A DNA stretch of 64,000 nucleotides from Xestospongia muta (Eukaryota; Porifera; Demospongiae; Haplosclerida; Petrosiidae). Shown here piece after piece: positions 14,196 to 44,959 of this stretch; position 1 is the first letter of the stretch, and the number at the start of each line of letters is the position of its first letter. The translations under genes were made by a program, and so were the position numbers. Location: the NCBI GenBank assembly GCA_963693285.1, contig OY848928.1, positions 806,501 through 870,500 on the forward strand. Direction: 5' to 3'. The notes under the pieces were generated by a model. It made no database searches, was not told where the DNA came from, and saw nothing but the letters and a program-made list of their open reading frames with translations.

Positions 14196-14714
14196 ATGGA
14201 GCGTATGAAATCGTTTTCTAAAGTAATGCGTTATGTTGCTACTCATCAAAAATATGCAAATTTACTTCGTCTGCTTTTCAATACATGGTCTCCTTTTAGA
14301 GGACAAGGGATTCGAGTAACAAACATCAACAAGTCCTTGACAAGAATGGATGTTCAAATCAAGCCTAAGTGGTTTAACCAAAGTGCATTCACATTGTTTG
14401 GTGGGAGTATATACAGTATGACAGATCCCTTCTATGTGTTCATGTTATTAGCACACATCGGTAATAACCATATTGTCTGGGACAAGAGTGCATTCATTAC
14501 ATTTATTTCACTGGCAAAAAACACCATTAATGTAACATATGAAATTACACCTGCTCAGATTCAAGATATCGTTGAGAAATGTGAAGATGGAGCACCTGTA
14601 CTTGAAACATTTAATGTTGATTTAATAGATACTTCAGGAGAACTAGTAGCTCAAGTTGAGAAGGTTGTATACATCAGAAAGAAACAAGGAAAAAAATCTA
14701 GTGATCAAAAATGA
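14196..14714 (+). CDS. DUF4442 / hotdog-fold thioesterase-like protein, copy 4
   Basis: This intronless gene of 172 codons begins MERMKSFSKVMRYV. Its ATG is 901 bp after that of copy 3. It carries FGGSIYSMTDPFYVF, HIVWDKSAFITFISLAK (Pro to Leu relative to the sisters) and QIQDIVEKCEDGAPVLETF. The downstream unit sequence stops abruptly after AAGTGGACA at about 14722, giving way to the GCN2 upstream region, so this is the right edge of the array. It is the last copy and is only ~107 bp from the first GCN2 ATG. Function is unknown beyond hotdog-fold similarity. Confidence 0.85.
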   Translation: MERMKSFSKVMRYVATHQKYANLLRLLFNTWSPFRGQGIRVTNINKSLTRMDVQIKPKWFNQSAFTLFGGSIYSMTDPFYVFMLLAHIGNNHIVWDKSAFITFISLAKNTINVTYEITPAQIQDIVEKCEDGAPVLETFNVDLIDTSGELVAQVEKVVYIRKKQGKKSSDQK

Positions 14715-14820
14715 AGTGGACAGTGTGTGCAGTAGATTTATACTTCGTTGTTATCTTCATACCATCTATCATGAATATTGTTATAATGTTGTTTTTAGAT
14801 GAAGTGAAATTATTATAAAT

Positions 14821-25640
<10,820 letters not shown>

Positions 25641-26370
25641 AAAAACACATTAAATCCTTCTTAAATAGATATTGAAGTAATGTCTGAACTATCACACATA
25701 ACATGTATATAATGTTTATTACTATTAAACACACTTCAATTCTTAAAGTGATATGAGGCAGCTGTTATCAAAAAAATTACAAGAATATGTTAACATTTGC
25801 AAGACATTAATACAATCAATATGCATGTCAAATTTGTCTGTGAACAGATTGAACAGGGTGTGTATGGTGTGTACATTAAATAGACTACAATAACACATTA
25901 ATTACGGAACAATATAGATCTAATATTTGTTGGTTGCTGCTCAGTACATTCTCTCGTTAATCAGATTAGAGTCAGATCTATGCTTATATTTAGTGTGCTG
26001 ATTTAATTCATTACGGTAAGTTTAAGATGTTCTTTATCTTAATTTACTTACTCCATTTAAGGTATAAGATAGAGATATACAGGTAGTATGTGCTTTGAAT
26101 TGAGAGTAAAGTAAATGAGAACAATAGTACCAAATGTTAGTGTCATCAATTCTAGTATTGTCTGAATTGTTGTACTTCTTCATAATTTACAATGTCTTAA
26201 GTCAGTACTAACATGAACTAACATTATTTCTTTAGTTAGTTGCTCATTATCAGTTCTTATTGCATGATAGCTAGTGAACGTAAAGTAACATTAACTGTAG
26301 GACTTTGTACCAAGTTATTACATATATTGCTGTTGTTTGTGGCTGTGTTTTTGCAGAGTTGTTATTATCC
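25641..26370. other. Intergenic region, GCN2 3' end to small acidic ORF
   Basis: No long coding frame is visible. A possible 5' untranslated exon ends at the donor TTACGGTAAGT (~26016), which could splice to the acceptor TTTTTGCAG at ~26356, just before the ATG at 26371. Confidence 0.4.
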
Positions 26371-26577
26371 ATGGGTGGGATTTTTGGAATAGTAAGAGAA
26401 GAAGAAGACGAGGAGACAAGTGATGTTGATGACCAAGAGGAAGTGGAAGATGAACAAGAATCAGAAGGTGAGACGACTCAAGATGACCAAAAAGAAACAA
26501 CAGAGAGTTCAGAGAGTTCAAAAGAAGAAAGAGACAAGATGGAGAAGTCAAAGAATGAACTTACAAAAACTGACTAA
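26371..26577 (+). CDS. Small acidic hypothetical protein (68 aa)
   Basis: The ATG at 26371 opens MGGIFGIVREEEDEETSDVD, followed by an almost wholly Glu/Asp/Ser/Lys/Gln sequence ending KSKNELTKTD. A good acceptor (TGTTTTTGCAG) lies 15 bases before the ATG and a GTAAGT donor lies ~340 bp further up, so a non-coding first exon is plausible. The Gly at position 2 would allow N-terminal processing, but position 6 is not the usual Ser/Thr for myristoylation. I recognise no family. The protein looks disordered. It could equally be the last exon of a gene whose upstream exons I cannot see, or non-coding. Confidence 0.4.
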   Translation: MGGIFGIVREEEDEETSDVDDQEEVEDEQESEGETTQDDQKETTESSESSKEERDKMEKSKNELTKTD

Positions 26578-26754
26578 CATGATACTGTATTAAACTATAC
26601 ACATCAAGAGTGGATCATTAGTACAACTCCTAATTATATTGTAACAAATTAACCAGTATTTTTTAAATAATAAAACATAATTACATTTAATAAACTAATA
26701 CAGAAATGACTAATATTACTAAACTCTTCAAATTAGATACTCAAAAACTTGACT

Positions 26755-28015
26755 TCATCTTCGTTTTGGAAATAATCGTATGAAGACAACCATTTGAATA
26801 AAAACAATGAACACTACAGCTAACATTAACCATATACCACAGGAACAACCTCTGTTCTTTTCTTTTAATCTACCAGTCTCTCTCTGAACACTATCAATAT
26901 TTTCATCTGCCAATTTTGTTGTTTGCTCAAGTACCTGAGTACATACAGTAATTGTTATAACATGCAAAATGTCTGATACCTCTGTATCACTTTTAATGAT
27001 ATCTCTAGCTACTTCAGAATGATGCTTCAATGATCTGGCCATTTCAATCATTTCTTCTGCTATCTTCTCTTGTCTTTCCTCGTGTTCCCTTAATGCATGC
27101 TCTAATTTCTCCGGTTTAGTACTCCTACTGAACAGTTCCTCTCGCATAGCTTGGTTGCTACGGGTAACTGATCGTCTCAATAAACTATTACCCATTAAAT
27201 TAGGTGTATCCAAAGACCGTTGATCTGGAGTGATCAGAGTAGAAGTGCTAACCACAACATGTGACATAGTAGAGGATTGAGGAGAAACTATGAGAGAAAG
27301 AGAGAGGAGAGAAATGATCTACAGTTAAGAAGATAATGTTGCGTCTGTTGATAAATCATGTGTACATTAAGTACTTTTCTTTAATATGATAAAAAATAAT
27401 ACCAAGTTTTAGTTGATCTTCATTTTTTTTCTGCTTCTTTTGTTCTTTCAAGTCTCTGACAACTTCTTGAAGAATAGATAGTCTTTGTTTAAAAGTTCTT
27501 AGTTGATCAGTGTTAATACTATAAAAGAGGAAGAAGTGATATATCATCCCACATGTGCTAATAATAATCTAGTAAGCTAATTTACAAAGGAATTAATAAT
27601 ATTTATATTGTTAATGCTGAAAGAGACCATGTAGTCTGATTCTCATGTTCAATATTATAATGAGTCTGGGAATGAGTCTAGTTGAGACTAGGGGCTGCCT
27701 TGTTGAATGGGTGATCTCTAGACAATAACTAGCTAGCATAAGATGTTACTGTGATAAACATCACTTTCATTAAGAAGGTATGATCATATCTTACTTACTA
27801 GCTACTGTAACTTCTGTCCAATTCAACAATCTTTTCATTTAGTGCATCTACATACTGTGAGGATAAAGACAACAACTTACACTTGTCAAATTAGGATGTC
27901 TTACTTTGATAATCCGCCATTCTTGTCCTCTTATCTTCACTTTCTCACCAAGAATATCTTCACATCGAGATATAAGTCGTTCAACATTCTTTACACAGAC
28001 ACTAGCACTCCCCAT
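26755..28015 (-). CDS. USE1: Vesicle transport protein USE1 (ER Qc-SNARE)
   Basis: USE1 is the SNARE for retrograde Golgi-to-ER transport, acting with syntaxin 18, BNIP1/SEC20 and SEC22. The ATG at 28015 opens MGSASVCVKNVERLISRCED, close to the animal USE1 N-terminus (NLVRLLSRCE). Exons follow at about 27800-27855 (YVDALNEKIVELDRSYSS), 27405-27518 and 26755-27290. The last contains EEMIEMARSLKHHSEVARD, a SNARE motif, and a C-terminal anchor (GIWLMLAVVFIVFIQMVVFI) ending RLFPKRR. Within the SNARE motif a 45-nt intron (about 26936-26980, GTATCAG..ACTCAG) interrupts SDTE/VLEQTTKLADENID. It has no stop and a length divisible by three. The gene converges on the small ORF at 26371. Confidence 0.92.
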
Positions 28016-28397
28016 ATTAGGTTAATTTTTAACCCTTACCTTCACACTGAAGCCAGTGAAGCACACACATCAGTGTAAAAGTGGATGATGGTAAGCCTGT
28101 TACTGTAATTACACTAATGCAGGTGCTATCATCTTCTCAGATTACACTATTACCATCATGCAGTCTCATAACCAGTACACACTCAGACTCTTTGCTACAT
28201 ATACAGGAAAAAGAATTGACACAACCTATTCTCAGGGCCACTCCGTCACATGAGCAGTTCATCAATCCTTCAGTCTGGAGGTTAGCCAATGCATTTTCAT
28301 TAGTAAATTGCACTATTGTAACAAAAGCTATTTATAGTGTGAAATGTGTAGATTAGGACATAAAGAATAAATGCTCCAGTAAAATCCTACAATTAAT

Positions 28398-31029
28398 TCA
28401 ATAATTTGCTGGAAATTTAACAACAATGTGACATGCATATCCAATTAGTTGAGCTCCAGGAAGTGATAACAAGAGACTACCATTTTCTTTTTGAACATGA
28501 AATTTAAAAAGTTCTTTTCCATCTTTGTTGTCTCCATACATACGTCCAAAAGAGAATGGTCCATAGCCACCTGAGACAAGTGGCTCATAAGAGAGAGTTA
28601 AAAGATCTGTTACGACTTTGGGAGGGAGAGAGTGACTTGGAATACTTATTTGGACATCTGTGGCTATAAGAAGAGAAGCAGGAAAGGCTGGTAAAAGGTA
28701 CTGACCTGATGACACTGCCTTTCTGAATTTAGAAGGAGTTGATCGTGGTCCTGGTGAAACTAGGATCTGTGCCTATTGTAAAGGTTTAAAGAATTAATAT
28801 ACACCTCATAAAGGACACCTCAATGTTCAGATCACTTGCACTAGTCTCTATTATAAGGACAGTTCTATATGAACAAGTCTTTGGCAGTGATCACTGTCCA
28901 CAATAGAGAAGCTTCGTTGTAATTGTTAAGGCATGCATTGTAATATCAATAAAATATTTTAGGAACCTTACCTTTGAAAATTTTATAAGTTTTCTAAACA
29001 ACGTTTCATTAAACCACTTTCTTTCAACATTCACAGCCATTATAGTTGCATCAACTGTAATATTATCGACTAGAGTGTTCAAATAACCTTCCACTGTTTT
29101 TAAATACTTGGAAATCGCTTTCCTAACTTTCATATGACGCCTATCTCTATTCAAATACCATAATCTGCTTTCTTTTAGCTTCTGTGGTAGTCTGAAGTCG
29201 TTAAAGTGTTTCACTTTTTGTTGCGGAGCCTGTGGATTAAAATGAAATTTGAAAAAATGCAAATCTGTATTGTCAGGAATCGCATTTGTTTGAAGCTTCA
29301 ATGATGTATTGCTTTTTTGTTGGGACTTTAGCTTCCTCAAAAGTGTCGATGCATTGATACTAGCATTTAACTCTTTTGTTATTGCCTTTAAGATGTGAGA
29401 ACCATGTCTTGGAATTGAGGATCTTAGAGATTGATATTTCCAGTGAAGTACTGTATGTTTTTCTCGTAACTTTTCAATTAGCGATCTTAGCAAAGTCACA
29501 TTCCTGCAAGGACGTTTTTTGTTAGTGTATCTGCACAATAGTGTTGCTTGATTCTTTTCTATAACTTTTTGCATAATTTTGGTCTTTGAGAGGAAGTACT
29601 TTTTTTTCATGTTACGATACTCTTTGAGATAATCTTTAGAACTTAATTGTTTTATTCTTTTATCTCTCATTACTCTCAATGTTTCCATTCTCTTGTTATT
29701 CATGTTTAATCTGTAGTTAATTTGGTCTTGACTTTCGTTAAATCTGTAAACAATTAATTAACAAAATGATTAATTATAAATGAGCTTGTATATGTAAATT
29801 GTAACAAAATCTTTCTATACAATTAAACCTTTTAAACCTTGTAAAAATGTCCTTAATATAGAGGTGTCTTCGATATGGGGGTTCTGCACACTAACAAGTA
29901 TTATGAACATAAAAGCTACTTTAAATTATTTTAGGAGAGACTGAACTAATGTACACCACATGAGGATTTTATTATACTATATATATGACAATTAATTTAT
30001 AAATCATGATGACAATGGATATCTAATTACATTGTATAATACTCACTGTGGCTTGAGACATTGATACCACTCTGTAGGTAGAAACCGTACTTTATAAATG
30101 AAGGTTCTTGTACCAGTAATCTCCCAAGTGGGATCAGAATATTCATCCCAGGCTGGTTGTTTGAATGCTTGAAGTAACCTTTTGGCATCTTCAATACTTT
30201 GCATCTCTTGTATAGTATGCATATTTGCAAACCAATCTTCTATCTCTTCCTTCTTACCAAGTTCATGCCATTTTTGTAACTGATTTTTCAGACGGTCTTG
30301 AAGTCTCTTTTCATGTATCTCATCCCAAGCTTTGAATTTTTTCTCATCCATTTGATGTTTGCGAGAATTGAGTTCAGATTCCACATCCAATTTTGTTTGA
30401 TAGTAAGCACGTTTGTAACGATTGTATAATGCCAGTCTTGTTATGTTCAAGCCAGACTGACCATAAATTGATTCTGATTCGGGATCAGGGAGGGGTTCCT
30501 TTAGGTACCCATAAAGACCTTGCAAAGTTTCAACATTGTCATTTCTAAGATGTTCCAAAATTTTGTGCACAACTTCAACATAATTTTCGGAAAATCTAAC
30601 TTGTCCATCTTCTGGATTACCTATCCAGTGTGTCATATTTGGTACCATATCACACAGATCAAACATTGCCTGAACAACCCAAGGTGGTATGTAGGCTCGA
30701 AGGACTGCCTTCACTGTAGACTGATTCTTGTGACCAGGAACTGGAACGCGGACAATTTTCAAATCTTTATACTTTTCAGGGATTTCAAACTGGGATGGAT
30801 TGAGAATGACTCCGGTTCTTCGAAGGATAATATCAAACTTTTCAGACTGATTATCTTTGTTGTGATTTGCATATTGGTAGAGTCCCATGTATAGACGTCG
30901 ATACAATTGTTTCTGAATCTTAGCCTCCATTGACAACAATCCATTCCTATTTTGATCACGTTCAGTATTAGTTGATTGAGACTGAAGTACTAGTAGAAGT
31001 AATCCTGTTAAGAGAGTGTGAACTTCCAT
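28398..31029 (-). CDS. Secreted coiled-coil protein of unknown family, paralogue A (709 aa)
   Basis: Three exons join in frame: 30047-31029, 28972-29743 and 28398-28772. The ATG at 31029 opens MEVHTLLTGLLLLVLQSQS, a clear signal peptide. Exon 1 ends with FIYKVRFLPTEWYQCLKPQ. Exon 2 is basic and helical with few recognisable motifs. Exon 3 carries a conserved C-terminal module: SGQYLLPAFPASLLIATDV, LSYEPLVSGGYGPFSFGRMYG, LLLSLPGAQLIGYACHIVVK. Paralogue B (31507-33623) has the same three-exon plan, the same splice phases and the same C-terminal module, so these are inverted duplicates. I do not recognise the N-terminal regions. The C-terminal module reminds me of ends of uncharacterised invertebrate and fungal proteins, but that is memory, not a search. 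Secretion is predicted; function is unknown. Confidence 0.75.
28773..28971 (-). other. Intron of paralogue A carrying the dispersed GGACACCTC repeat
   Basis: The intron (donor AAAGGTAAGG, acceptor TTACAATAG) contains AAGGACACCTCAATG and CTATTATAAGGACAGTTC, related to copies at 23.6 and 29.85 kb. Confidence 0.5.
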
Positions 31030-31506
31030 TAATGACAATAACAACTGGAAAATAGGATCAATTAATTAAGAGCAAAGCCTCTATGCATGTTTATATTGTA
31101 TTTAGGGTACCTTAGTGCAGTAACACATGTCACCTGGACATTGTAGTTTTGTAGGCTTCCTTGCAGCACCCTGGCACCTCTCCCAACTTGTGGTGATTAT
31201 GAAATCTGTTTGCAACAGGTTTGAAGGAAATTGTTGTTAATGGTGTTGAGGAAATATCTGACTGGATACTACATGGTTCCATGATGTACTCAATAACCAG
31301 CTAATATACAGAGTCATACTTGTGTCCGAAACTCACATAATAAATTTGTATGTTAAAGTGACATATCACTTTAAGCAGTAAAGGGAGTAACAAATGGCAC
31401 CTGGACATTGTGGGTTTGTGGAGGCTTCCTTAGAGGACCCACCTTTTCCCATGTGTGAGGACATCTGCTATTATGTTATCATTCAACAGATTTTTAGCCA
31501 GTATTG
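31030..31506. promoter_or_regulatory. Shared upstream region of the divergent secreted pair, with a direct repeat
   Basis: The segment at ~31118-31170 (GCAGTAACACATGTCACCTG, GACATTGTAGTTTTGTAGG) recurs in the same orientation at ~31376-31430 (GTAACAAATGGCACCTGGAC, ATTGTGGGTTTGTGGAGG). The duplicated motif may be part of each gene's control region or simply repeat debris. Confidence 0.4.
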
Positions 31507-33623
31507 ATGATGTTAGTGAAAATGTTTATACCAGTGATCGTATTTGCTCTTATATATACTGCAAACTCTTCTGATAAACTTACCAACCATTTTGAATCGT
31601 TTTTAGCTAAGCATTTATTGGAGGGAAAACATCACTCTAAAGACAGGTACATTCATCTTTTACCATATGGGAGACCACTCCTTCAAAGAGAATACTCAAC
31701 CAGCACTGAAAGTGATCATTCGTATGAGGTATGGTATCGTCAGTTCAAACTAGTGGACTCTCTACCCAATTTAATTAAGAGACAACAAGTCTTTGAGAAG
31801 AGAACCAAGCTAATGGCCAATGAGAAAGTGAGTGGTAACGAAGATGATATCAATTCCATTGCATCTCACTACACATACATTTTGAAGCGTATTCATGCAA
31901 CCATAAAGATAGTTGGAAAAAATAAAACTGACACATGTAAGCAGTACTTACAAGAGATGGTATCAGATCCTCAAAATTCAAGAAATAAGTTAACACGACT
32001 TGAAGTTTTCCAAAAATATAAAATTGGTTCTGAAACAAATCAGGAATCCAGTCAAACAACAAAAACTGAAAAATGGCTTAATGAGTTGCCAGGTTTCGAA
32101 AATTGGTTGAAAGATAGTGGGAAGATGTTAGATTCTCTTGTAAATACAGCATACAAGTCATGGAAAGGAAAAGAAGAAAAGGAGGCGATAGAAGAGTGCT
32201 TGCATCATCAAGAACTGTTTGGCAATTTTGAATACAAAGCGACATTGGCACTTGGATACCTTCAGCGTCACCAGTTGGACTTGTATAAGGGTTCTGATCA
32301 GTTATTTTATAAAGTTGAATTTCACCCACCACATTGGACAAACTACCTCAAAGCAAAGTAAGACAACCAATTCATTCATTTCTATAACTGTCAGCATATG
32401 TTAACTTAATGTAATTGTTATTTAATCAATTCAGGAGTTCTGAGAACCAATATCAGTTACAACATCGATTGAAGAAAACAGAGAATGATTTTCAAAAATT
32501 AGTGGAAGAAAACAAATTCAGACCTCATCATAAATTAAGGAAGAGACTCAGTGAACAAAGAGAAGCAGAAGTTGCTGAGAATGCCAGGAAAATAAAAGCT
32601 CTAGCACAAGCTGCTGAGAAACTTCGTCTATCTTGTTCAGCTGCTAATTCAAAATCTGAAGTGTCTTGTAGTACCTACAAGAAAACTTTAGACATGTTAG
32701 AGAAAGCAAAGAAAGACTACACTCATAGCTTTTGGCAAAAAGAAGTTGCAAAGGATCAAAAGAAAATGCTAGGAGATATAGCCAGTGAAGATTCCCAAAT
32801 CAATCACCATATATTGGAAATAAAAATGCAGTTGGATGATCTAAGAGAACTTGTTAACAACAGTCCTACTTCAAAGATCATCAATGTTGGACAGTTACCA
32901 CAAGCAGGTGATACTGTAATAATACATTATAAGTTTTCTTTAAGGAAAGGTGAAGGAGAGTGGATATTTCATAAAACATATGCATCTGTACACGATGATG
33001 ACCTACAGAAGTATGACCAGTTAGCTAATTTTCTAAATCAACAAGTCAAAGATGTTACAGTGTCAGCCACATTAATAAAAGTGGACGTTATAAATGCCTG
33101 GCTCAATACATCTATCTTTGCTACTCCATACAGTTATAACATGGTAACTCATAGCTACATCTAATCATCATAAAAAATATTGATTACATTTTCTTTATAG
33201 CTTGATCCAGAACTACAGGTGTCACCAGGGCCTCAACCAACTCCTTCTCAATTCAGAGAGGTGATATCATCAGGTCAGTACCTTTTACCAGCTTTTCCGG
33301 CTTCTCTTCTTCTAGCCACAGACATCGAAATAAGTATTCCAAGTTACTCTCTCCCTCGTGACATGGCTGATGACCTTTTAGCTCTCTCATATGATCCACT
33401 TGTCTCAGGCAGGTATGGACCTTTCTCTTTTGGACGTATGTATGGAGACAGCAATAAAGTTAGGAAGGCTATCAAATTTCAGATTGATCAATCTTCAAGA
33501 CAGTTGATTTTACGTCTACCAGGAGCTGAATTAATGGGTTACTTGTGCCAAATAGTACCCAAGTTCCCATCTATGTCAAAAAAAGAAAAGAAAATGAAAT
33601 CACACTCACATGTTGAATTTTAG
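31507..33623 (+). CDS. Secreted coiled-coil protein of unknown family, paralogue B (660 aa)
   Basis: Three exons (31507-32357, 32435-33143, 33201-33623) join in frame to 660 residues. The start MMLVKMFIPVIVFALIYTANS is a signal peptide; two ATGs are adjacent. Exon 1 ends LFYKVEFHPPHWTNYLKAK, matching the end of exon 1 of paralogue A. Exon 2 begins SSENQYQLQHRLKKTENDF and is strongly coiled-coil (EAEVAENARKIKALAQAAEK). Exon 3 has SGQYLLPAFPASLLLATDI, LSYDPLVSGRYGPFSFGRMYG and LRLPGAELMGYLCQIVPKFP, then a Lys/His-rich tail. The two genes face away from each other from a shared 477-bp region. Function is unknown. Confidence 0.75.
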
Positions 33624-33822
33624 ATATACAAACTAAAAAAACAGAATTGTTAATAAAGTTATTTAAACATTTGAATTTTGGATTAGCTTATGTAAAAAAA
33701 TTGATAAAATTTTGCAGATTATCCAATAATCATATAATTTATTATAAATTACATAAATTATTATAACAAAATCGACAAGAATATTAAGAGTAAAAATATT
33801 ATTTTAAAATATAATTCATTGT

Positions 33823-35302
33823 TTACAGTGATATATATTTCCTGGAATATTGATAATAAAGTTTAGAGAAATAACGAGACTGCCAAAGTCCAAGAAAGAC
33901 AAGTAATAAAACATAAAAAATAACAATTATCGTCCATTTATGATTAACCAACCATCGCTGTGTTGATCTGTAGTATGGAGAAGGAGAGTCACTAAATGTT
34001 ACTTAATGCCTTACCTTGACCTGCTTCTCTCATGAGCAAACACCAATATATATTTAATGCGTATTAGTTCATCATTTGTGACAACAAAATAGCGTTCTGG
34101 AATTTTTTGATTCAACGTCGGTTCCCCTCCAACTTGAACACGAGATCTAACAAAAACAAATTGATTTAATAATTGAAGTATTTATGCATTAAATTCTGTC
34201 CAATTGTTATGAAAGCTTTGTAAGGAAAACCTATATTTCTATACCTAATCTCTGGATGATTAATGACCTCACAAACAGCTACCATACTGCACAGTGGAGG
34301 TAAACTGCTCTTAGGCCAAGTATTAGCAGTTGGACTGAAGTTCATACATACACCTAAGTCAGTGGAGAGGTACGTCCCTTCACCAAAGACACCAGTCTAA
34401 AGAGGAAAAGGAAATTAGAAAGGTGTAATAGGAAGGGCAGACTAATAGCACCTCTAACAGGTGCACTGCAATTATTAAACTAATGATCACGTAGTTAAGT
34501 AACTATTATTACTAATCATTATTCTAGTTTAGTGTTCACATCATGGTGTACTCATTACATTACCTTGTTCATATGACTTAACAGTCCAATATGAGCTATG
34601 CAGTGAAAATTCTCTACTCTGCTACCATGATATGCAAGAAATGTACCATAATTACCAACCAGCTTATTCCATTTCTCTTCAAGCTCTGTGGCATAGTTCA
34701 ATTCAAAGAAACAATGTGGTTTGGTAGAATGACTTGAACCAGGTGTTTGATTTTCAATAACTGAAAACTAGAGATCGTATAGACAATATAACAAACTGTT
34801 TGTTGTAAGGATGTACCTCTGAGGCTAGTTTTGATGAGAGAGTGAATGATTTCGTACATATTATCCATTGAAGAAGTTTTAATATCGTCTTGTTAATGGA
34901 ATCAGGATGTTGACGGATTTTATTCAGTGTTGGAATATCTTTGAACAAAGCTCTCTAAACAAAGATACAAAAATACAATTACGTGTGTCAATCCATCAAT
35001 CCATCATTCATCTGTGTATCCATTCATCTATCTATCTATTTATCCATTCATTCAACTGTCCATCCATTCATCTATCTATTCATCCATTCACTAACCATTC
35101 CATCTACATCCTTATTGCCATCCTTTAATAGGAACATTTGAGGAAATGGTCTTAATACAGTGTCATGACGATAATTAGTCAAGGCTGACCAAAATAATGC
35201 TACCAAACAATCAGAAGCAGATAAGTCTTTTGTTAAAGCAGATACTAATTGAGACTTTAACTCTTGTTTCATTTCCTCGTTCTCACTCTCGTCTGACGAC
35301 AT
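33823..35302 (-). CDS. PARP16: ER tail-anchored mono-ADP-ribosyltransferase PARP16
   Basis: PARP16 is the ER-membrane PARP that mono-ADP-ribosylates proteins, including UPR sensors, in mammals. The ATG at 35302 (MSSDESENEEMKQELKSQLV) opens a helical N-terminal domain (exons ~35100-35302 and ~34810-34955). The catalytic domain follows: FLAYHGSRVENFHCIAHIGL (exon ~34565-34766), GVFGEGTYLSTDLGVCMNF and MVAVCEVINHPEIR (~34245-34395), then RYFVVTNDELIRIKYILVFAHE (~34020-34145). The His, Tyr and Tyr positions of the family's H-Y-Y motif are all present. The last exon gives a single C-terminal helix (WTIIVIFYVLLVLLGLW) and a short tail ending at the TAA at 33823. Length is about that of vertebrate PARP16. 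It is divergent with the HECT ligase gene. Exon ends are approximate. Confidence 0.9.
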
Positions 35303-35404
35303 CGTCACTAGAGGAAGTCAGTACTTATTATATAAGTTTGTTATTGTGAATGTGATATTAAATGTGATAAGATAGTTGTTTACATTTGAGCCTAACCAAT
35401 TGTA

Positions 35405-35605
35405 TTAAATTTGCAATGCAAGTCTTGAAGTAGAGGATCTGAGAAAATTTCCAATGCAAGCCTTGAAGTATAGGGTCTGGGGAAATTTGAAATGCGAGCC
35501 TTGAAGTATAGGGTCTGGGGAAATTGCAATGCAAGCCTTGAAGTATAGGGTCTGGGGAAATTGCAATGCAAGCCTTGAAGTATAGGGTCTGGAAAAAATT
35601 GCAAA
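35405..35605. repeat. 37-bp minisatellite between PARP16 and the HECT gene
   Basis: Five tandem copies of a ~37-bp unit (TGCAATGCAAGCCTTGAAGT, ATAGGGTCTGGGGAAAT) lie ~100-300 bp upstream of the PARP16 start. The first copy is the most diverged. Confidence 0.9.
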
Positions 35606-36141
35606 CAATTCATGACAGGATGTAAGCTGAAGTCGTATATGTAAGTAGCAGTACAGATATAGATAGTTATTACTTCAATACACTAAGTACATGACATCTT
35701 ATATTAGGAACTAAACCAGACATCCTCTGAACACATGGTGTCTGTGATGTTGGTCCCAAAACAGGAAGTGATTGTGGGGATTTTTTGGGAAAATTAAAAT
35801 TGCAATAGGTCAGCCTTACAAAATGATGAATAGGATAAATAAACTCTAGTTATTAGATCGGACTGTAACCAGTTTAGCTTAGAGCGAGTAAAACTTACTA
35901 ACTTATAATAATATCATAAGACTCTATTTTATCGGTGCTATTAGTTAGAGTCTACTTACCTGTTGAAAGGAATCCACTCTTGTTAGTTGGAAGTCGAGGA
36001 GTTGTTAAAAGCAAGAACAGTTTAACAGAAGGAAGGAAGGTAAACAAAGCGGACACGCCACGTCTTTTTTTAACCCTTTGTGATATTAATTTTAACCCTT
36101 ATATTGTGGCTTCTCTGTGAAGAGAGGAGACTCTATCAAAC

Positions 36142-41467
<5,326 letters not shown>

Positions 41468-41537
41468 AACAAAGATTGTTATCAATTGAATATTTTTATT
41501 TTATTGTGTGATTGATTCAATGGAATTATTTTTGTCA

Positions 41538-44959
<3,422 letters not shown>

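Larger units (their letters stand above)
11440..14722 (+). repeat. Tandem array of ~0.9-kb gene units (four intact units)
   Basis: Unit starts are spaced 891, 892 and 901 bp. Both coding and spacer DNA are conserved between units, including the stretch TTTTTTATTCATTGTCACCG just before each ATG and ACAACAATAATATCTATTCA after the first three stop codons. The spacers of units 2-4 are nearly as similar as the genes, implying unequal exchange or gene conversion. Confidence 0.92.

Noticed and set aside
11512..14714. Bacterial contamination or symbiont DNA as source of the DUF4442 genes
   Set aside because: The array is embedded between animal genes, has the same AT-rich character, and one spacer repeat also resembles an AGGF1 intron sequence. 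A physical junction check is still worthwhile.
28081..28356. Plus-strand open frame of 91 codons between USE1 and secreted paralogue A
   Set aside because: No recognisable motif, no clear splice partners, and it lies in the short interval between two minus-strand genes.
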